NCBI GenBank assembly: GCA_037179335.1
Contig: JAKZHN010000064.1
Location: 1-64,000, forward strand
Direction: 5' to 3'
DNA length: 64,000 nt
DNA from: Cyclaneusma minus
Lineage: Eukaryota > Ascomycota > Leotiomycetes > Marthamycetales > Marthamycetaceae
The notes under the pieces were generated by a model. The model was not told where the DNA came from. It made no database searches and saw only the letters and a list, made by a program, of their open reading frames with translations. Shown here piece after piece: positions 59,375 through 64,000 of the stretch. The translations under genes and the position numbers were made by a program. Each line of letters starts with the position of its first letter. Within the stretch, counting starts at the first letter, position 1.

Positions 59375-61264
59375 CTAGTTAATGACATGCTCACTAGCAA
59401 TCCCCTCATAACTAGCCACATTCATACTCCTCATCCTCCCCTTCGGCATCCTCCCCCCCACCACCTTCCGCCCCTCCGCATCCACATACTCCCCCCCAAA
59501 CCCCTCCGTCAACTCCACATACGCCGCGCCCGGCCTCGCCTTCGCCAGCGCCGTCAGCGTCGCATCGCTCCAAAGCCCCATCGCCTCATTGCCCCTTAAC
59601 GTAAACCACGGCTCCACAAACGGCGTCGTGCTTTGTAGATCGATAAAACGTATGCGTAAGCTGTTCACAGCCACCAGCCGTTTGAGTGAGGTGATGCCGC
59701 CGATTACGAGCGTTTCAAAGGCTTTGATGAAAGGGAGGTTGGTGCTGCCGGTGCCTTCGGTGAAGAGCGTGCCGCTGCGGCAGCAGTTTTTGACGGTTAT
59801 GTCGATGCTCTTGAGGCGGGTGTTACCGTGGATGGGATCAGCGGCCGCAGCAGCAGTCAGAAACAACTGATGGCAGACTCGGCCGCACACTGTCAGGCTC
59901 TCAAGCTGCGGACACAATTTTGCCAAATCCAAGCAGAAATGGTTTTCCGCAGCCGCCTTGCGCCAACTCTTGGGCGTTGTCAGCTCACGAGTGTATTCAC
60001 TCTCCAGCGAGATATTCAGATGGCGAATATGGGTGGGAAATTGGGGGACGGAGCGGGCGATGCTGAGGTAGGCGTCGCCTTTGCATTTGTTGTAGGAAGC
60101 GTGGAATTCGACGAGGTTGGGGAAGGCGGTGAGGATGTCGATGCAGTCGTGTTCGTTGCGCATGATGTTCCAGGCGCCTTTGAAGACGAGTGTTTGCACG
60201 GAGTCGACGCTGCTGAAGCTTTGGCCCGGGAGATTGCTCATCGAGAAGTATTTAATCATGCTGGATTTCTTGCAGTTTCCGCCTTCCAAAGTCATGACCA
60301 TCGTTTCGGGGAGATATGTTTGGGCGAAGAGGAGAACGGCTGAGAGGGTTACGTTGCCGCTGGAGGAACGGAATACGGAGGGGAGGGTCTGGGCGGCTTG
60401 GCCGGGCTCGAGATCGCGGTATTGTGGGCCGTTTCGAGAGAAAACCGGGAATTGGTGGAGTTGATAGTTGTTCGTGGGAACTGACTGGCGCAACTCCCAT
60501 CGTGGGAACCAGAACTCGCTGTGTTTGACATGCCTGCCCAGATGGCTGTGGTATTCGAAGAAGAGTTTGGCATCGTCAATCGAGTCCTGGGTGGCCTTGA
60601 TCTTGACTGTACAATGTTAGGCAAACCCCTGAAGCAAGATTCACATCGACTCACTATGTCGGAAGATCCTTGACTGGACCAATTCCCTCCACGTCCGGTC
60701 GACCACAGCTAACTCTGAGAGTTGTTTGCGTCTGGAGTGCCTTAATTTGGTAGCCCATCCGCGCAGCAGAGACGAATCGCCTGGCGACGACTTATGTGTT
60801 GTTGATGCGCGCACTCCGAACAGGTGATCCAGGATAGCTTCATGGATCTCAACTGGCAGATTCGAGAAAGTCACGCGAGTCGCGGGCTCCTGCTCTGCCT
60901 GGTGGACTGTTTCGTGGAACGACAGCCGGTGCTTCGAATTGGCGTTCGGCATTAAGCCTGGTGCGACGGTCTGAGACATAGTGTCTTGCGGATCTGGCTG
61001 GGGGAATGGCGTACTCTTCGGCCGGATGGGTGGAGTTATGGAATCTGCCGCCTTTGAGGCGTCTGTCGGTGAGGCATTGCGCGTGATGGGAGTCGGAGGA
61101 CCGGAGAAGACGAGGGTTGTACTCGGCATGGGCGAGGATAAGGCTTGAACTGGCATTGAATCGCTGGCAGCGTCAAAGGTATTCGTGGCGGTCCTCTCCA
61201 TCAATCCGTCGTCGTGCGATATTGGATCAAGCGTTAGCCGCTCGAAACAGAGTTGGTCGGCCAT
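59375..61264 (-). CDS. F-box domain protein
   Basis: Exons 61264-60655 and 60606-59375, 48-bp intron (GTGAGT donor, GTACAG acceptor), 613 residues. Residues 1-130 are disordered (Pro/Ser/Thr-rich). At about 133 an F-box begins (VTFSNLPVEIHEAILDHLFG) and runs through LSELAVVDRTWRELVQSRIFRHIKIKAT across the intron, the usual continuation in this fungal family. The C-terminal 350 residues look like irregular leucine-rich repeats (FPNLVEFHASYNKCKG, LCPQLESLTVCGRVC, LKSIDITVKNCC). F-box proteins recruit substrates to SCF ubiquitin ligases; the target here is unknown. The ATG at 61264 is chosen because it opens the frame. An upstream coding exon within the minus-strand frame 61569-61234 cannot be excluded. 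Confidence 0.88.
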
Positions 61265-62689
61265 GTTCGATGAGGCCCGAGTTGCAAGGCCAATGGCAGA
61301 CGCGACTTCGCAGACGGTAGATGTGTCGAGTGAAGGTCTGAGTACGTTCGGGAGTGTCGAGGACTGCTTGTCAAGGCGCGCAGCCGATAAGGTTTGGGTG
61401 GCTCTTCGATTGCGGGAGGCTGGTCGACAGTCGGTTGAGAGTCGGTTGAGAGTTGACTCTCAATCTTCGGCCAGTGCTCGGTAGTGTGTGAATTTGTCAA
61501 TATTTTACTCGCAGGTACCCGCGGTGTCATACCATGGGACGGCTTCTTGTGGTCGCAGTCGATCTGCATAGTCTGTAGGAGCCCCCGTCGCCTCCAATTT
61601 GCCGAGCATCACTTAACGCACCAGCATCGTCTGTGCGGGACCGCCAAGCCGCCAAAATGATCTCCTGAGGCATCACTGCGCTAGCGCCACTTCAACTTCA
61701 ATATCTGCGTACATGTAGGATTCGACCTTTCAGCCTGAGTGGGCTCCTAAGGAATGTGGCTGTGCATTTTGTACAACGTGTCTATTCTGGGCTGACAATC
61801 GAAACCACACCGTGCATCTAGCAGAATTTTCACCTTTTCATGTTTCATGCTGTCATCATGTTCACCATTCAATGTTTCATCAAGTTTTCAGATCAACCAC
61901 CCAGCCCCGAGTTCTGTTCACTTTTCTGGTAACGAGATGTGTCGACTCCGGGAGCAGCTTGTCAACTGAACAGGAAACTGCCAAACTGTCGAGCCAGAAA
62001 GAGGGTTGGGAAATCGACTTCGTATCCTCTTTGACACCTGTATCGCAGAGATGGAATACTATTCGCACATTTCTGGGGATTTGGAACTTTACTCCTACTC
62101 GACTCAACCATGTACTGGATAGCGGTGGCTGGGCACGACAGAAGACTTTTTCTGGTGCATCCTTTTGCATTCTCTATTATTGCAATGGCATTAAGTGGAA
62201 ATTTATATGAGTCTGCTTTTCGAGACGGATTGCACTTTTTTTAGTACGTTCCCGTCTGAGAACTGTGACAGGGTCAGATGACGCCCTATCAGCAGGAGTC
62301 ATGTAGTTGCTTCTCGTGCAGCGAGGTATTTTCGAAGGAGTAGTGGCTACTGTTTAGAGATTGTGGTCTCGGAGGGGGTACCTTTGGGATTTTCTCTGTG
62401 TCCTGTATAGATCCTGTTCTTCCTTTTCGCTTTCCAGTCTTTCCAGATCCACTAACGGGGCCCCGTGCTGCAGGGCAGTTTGAAGAGTCGACTAGTTCTT
62501 CTCAACCTCACATCTCCTTTCATACCATCGCCGCGAAACCCCACCCATTTTTCACGCAAAGTCTCTAACCTCCAACTCTTTCAAAACTGCAATCACACCG
62601 TGGGGGGCTGGCTTGACTGCCAGGCTGCATACCAATCTCCACTCCAAATGTTTGGCTCTGAGAAAGAAAAGATCAATGGAGATTTCTAG
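61265..62689. other. Upstream region of the F-box gene
   Basis: It includes a short tandem repeat of GTCGGTTGAGA at 61430-61455 and a minus-strand frame at 61234-61569 that may be an upstream exon or chance. No other gene is recognised. Confidence 0.4.
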
Positions 62690-63800
62690 GGTTTTTATAG
62701 ACATGGCGCCTTGCCCACAGTCTCATACAGGGTGTAGACACAAAGTTCTCGCATTAATGGCCAGCTACCATACCTATCCCCTGTTGTATTGAATACCCTA
62801 CTGTCACTTGATCTTATCACTGTTGCTCCTCGCCTCTTTATCTCACAAACAAATCCCCCAAAATCTTTCCGCTTTCCTGAAGCTCACATCTCGCTCGTGT
62901 CATTTTCGCAAGACTCTCATAATGTTCAAGCAAAATCACGAAGACTTTGGAAGAATTGCACTGAGTGACTGGCGATGTAAAGGTCTTCATGTAAACTGTT
63001 GACTTTGAGAACCAAAGATGGGTAGAGATCCCTAGTGTTTATATACCTTACTACTAGCAGTCTTAGCTCATAGTCTGGCAGCAAATAATTCAGATAAACC
63101 TTGGCCCATCGCTCTTCACCCACCGCCGAGTACCGTATCCCCTGTCAAAGGGAACTTTTACCCTCACTTCAACATCCTACCGTCAGCCCCCAACCTTTCA
63201 CGCGCCTGTGATAAAACCGAAGAACAATCTGACAAGCCTATCTCTTAGTTTGTCACTGCTCATCGTCGCAAGACTCCATAACAATTCTCAATCAAAGGAC
63301 TATACTCTTTCAAACCCACCACCGCGCAATATGGCTCTGACTAGGTCACGCTTGGCTTGGAAACCTGGCCTGGGAGATGTAGGACTGAGAGAGACTTTTG
63401 GGGTATATACTATTCTTTTGCCCACCCAGCACCCCAGACTCATGTCATGGCCTGTCGGGCGCTGAGCCGAAGCACGTTGTTCTCCTTTCACCGCCACGTA
63501 CCATATCCCCTGCCAAAGAAACCGCCTACCGTCATTTCAACGTCCTACCGTCATTCCCCGTGTACCCCTCATCAATCCATGAAAAAGCGAAGAATGCTCA
63601 ACGAAGCCCAAGTCTCCATATAAGGTACTCTCACACATCGTCGCAGGATTCTGCAAGTTCCAAGCAGAATCTCAGAGTCTTTGGGAGATGTGCTCACACA
63701 TATCGGGTTTCCCTTGGCATAAAGGTTCTGAGAAAGAAAGAAAGAGGAAGGCTCCTGGGGTTTATATAGCCAAATCGTCTTACCCGCAGCCCCTACTCTT
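62690..63800 (-). repeat. Array D: four TATA-bearing modules
   Basis: Minus-strand TATA blocks at about 62692 (CTATAAAAACC), 63037 (GTATATAAACAC), 63401 (GTATATACCCC) and 63759 (GGCTATATAAACCCC); steps 345, 364 and 358 bp. The repeats share CTACCGTCA boxes (63175, 63523, 63548, 63886), TACCRTATCCCCTGYCAAAG and TCGCAAGACTC words. The TCGACAGCAG box of arrays A and B is absent. No conserved protein is visible. The array may continue beyond the window. Confidence 0.6.
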
Positions 63801-64000
63801 ACCCACTCAAACGCTTCAAGCAAGCAAAGGCTGATCACTCTTTATCCAGCACCACCCACCACACACCCGGCCGAACCACCCTGCTACCGTCACCTCATCT
63901 CCCTATCCCCGATTCCACCACCCACCTCTCACAGGCCCACAAAAGCTCCCCACGCACCAAATTCCAGTTTCAAGCTTCTTCTAAGAAGTGCACCACCTCT

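Overview
The window looks like nuclear DNA of a filamentous ascomycete, most likely a dothideomycete of the Mycosphaerellales/Capnodiales type. The reasons are short introns (about 46-77 bp) with GTAAGT-like donors, an F-box gene and 2EXR-like genes typical of that group, and a large A+T-rich transposon island whose sequence differences are all transitions, as repeat-induced point mutation (RIP) produces. I recognised no tRNA, rRNA or CRISPR array. Exon boundaries were read by eye.

Layout. 0.4-1.2 kb: truncated DnaJ-X gene (-). 2.4-3.3 kb: 2EXR-type protein (+). 4.7-6.7 kb: array C of TATA-bearing repeat modules, interrupted by a 430-bp hAT-like MITE. 6.7-9.9 kb: no convincing gene. 9.9-14.9 kb: Ser/Tyr-rich protein (-), an ER-type FKBP (+) and DNA polymerase kappa (+). 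15-18 kb: mariner-like MITE and a 5'-truncated aminoglycoside-phosphotransferase-like gene with an acidic tail ending in a CaaX box. 19.1-21.5 kb: 756-residue putative secreted glycoprotein (-). 22.0-25.8 kb: array A of TATA modules, interrupted by a 1,181-bp LTR element. 26.7-28.0 kb: GPR1/FUN34/YaaH acetate transporter family gene (-). 28.7-33 kb: little of substance. 33.1-36.5 kb: divergent pair of related, damaged hypothetical genes. 38.3-40.2 kb: second mariner-like MITE and a four-exon 2EXR/F-box-like gene. 41.0-44.0 kb: array B of TATA modules. 44.0-57.1 kb: three-layer transposon nest. 57.3-58.5 kb: inverted-repeat element containing an assembly gap. 59.4-61.3 kb: F-box gene (-). 62.7-63.8 kb: array D of TATA modules.

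The most unusual feature is the four arrays. Each repeats a core-promoter-like block about every 320-385 bp, with all TATA boxes reading on the minus strand. In array B the block is a TATA box plus about 45 bp of conserved downstream sequence, with a CACGTGA box and paired TCGACAGCAG boxes upstream. Arrays A and C regain the normal period once the transposons inside them are subtracted. No conserved protein follows the modules, so they may be tandem promoters for short non-coding transcripts or a decayed tandem gene family.

The A+T-rich island resolves exactly: an outer copia element (43,986-57,115) holds an inner copia element (49,126-56,878), which holds a DNA element with long inverted repeats (50,381-52,328). 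Equal-length LTRs, target-site duplications, primer-binding sites and polypurine tracts are all still visible.
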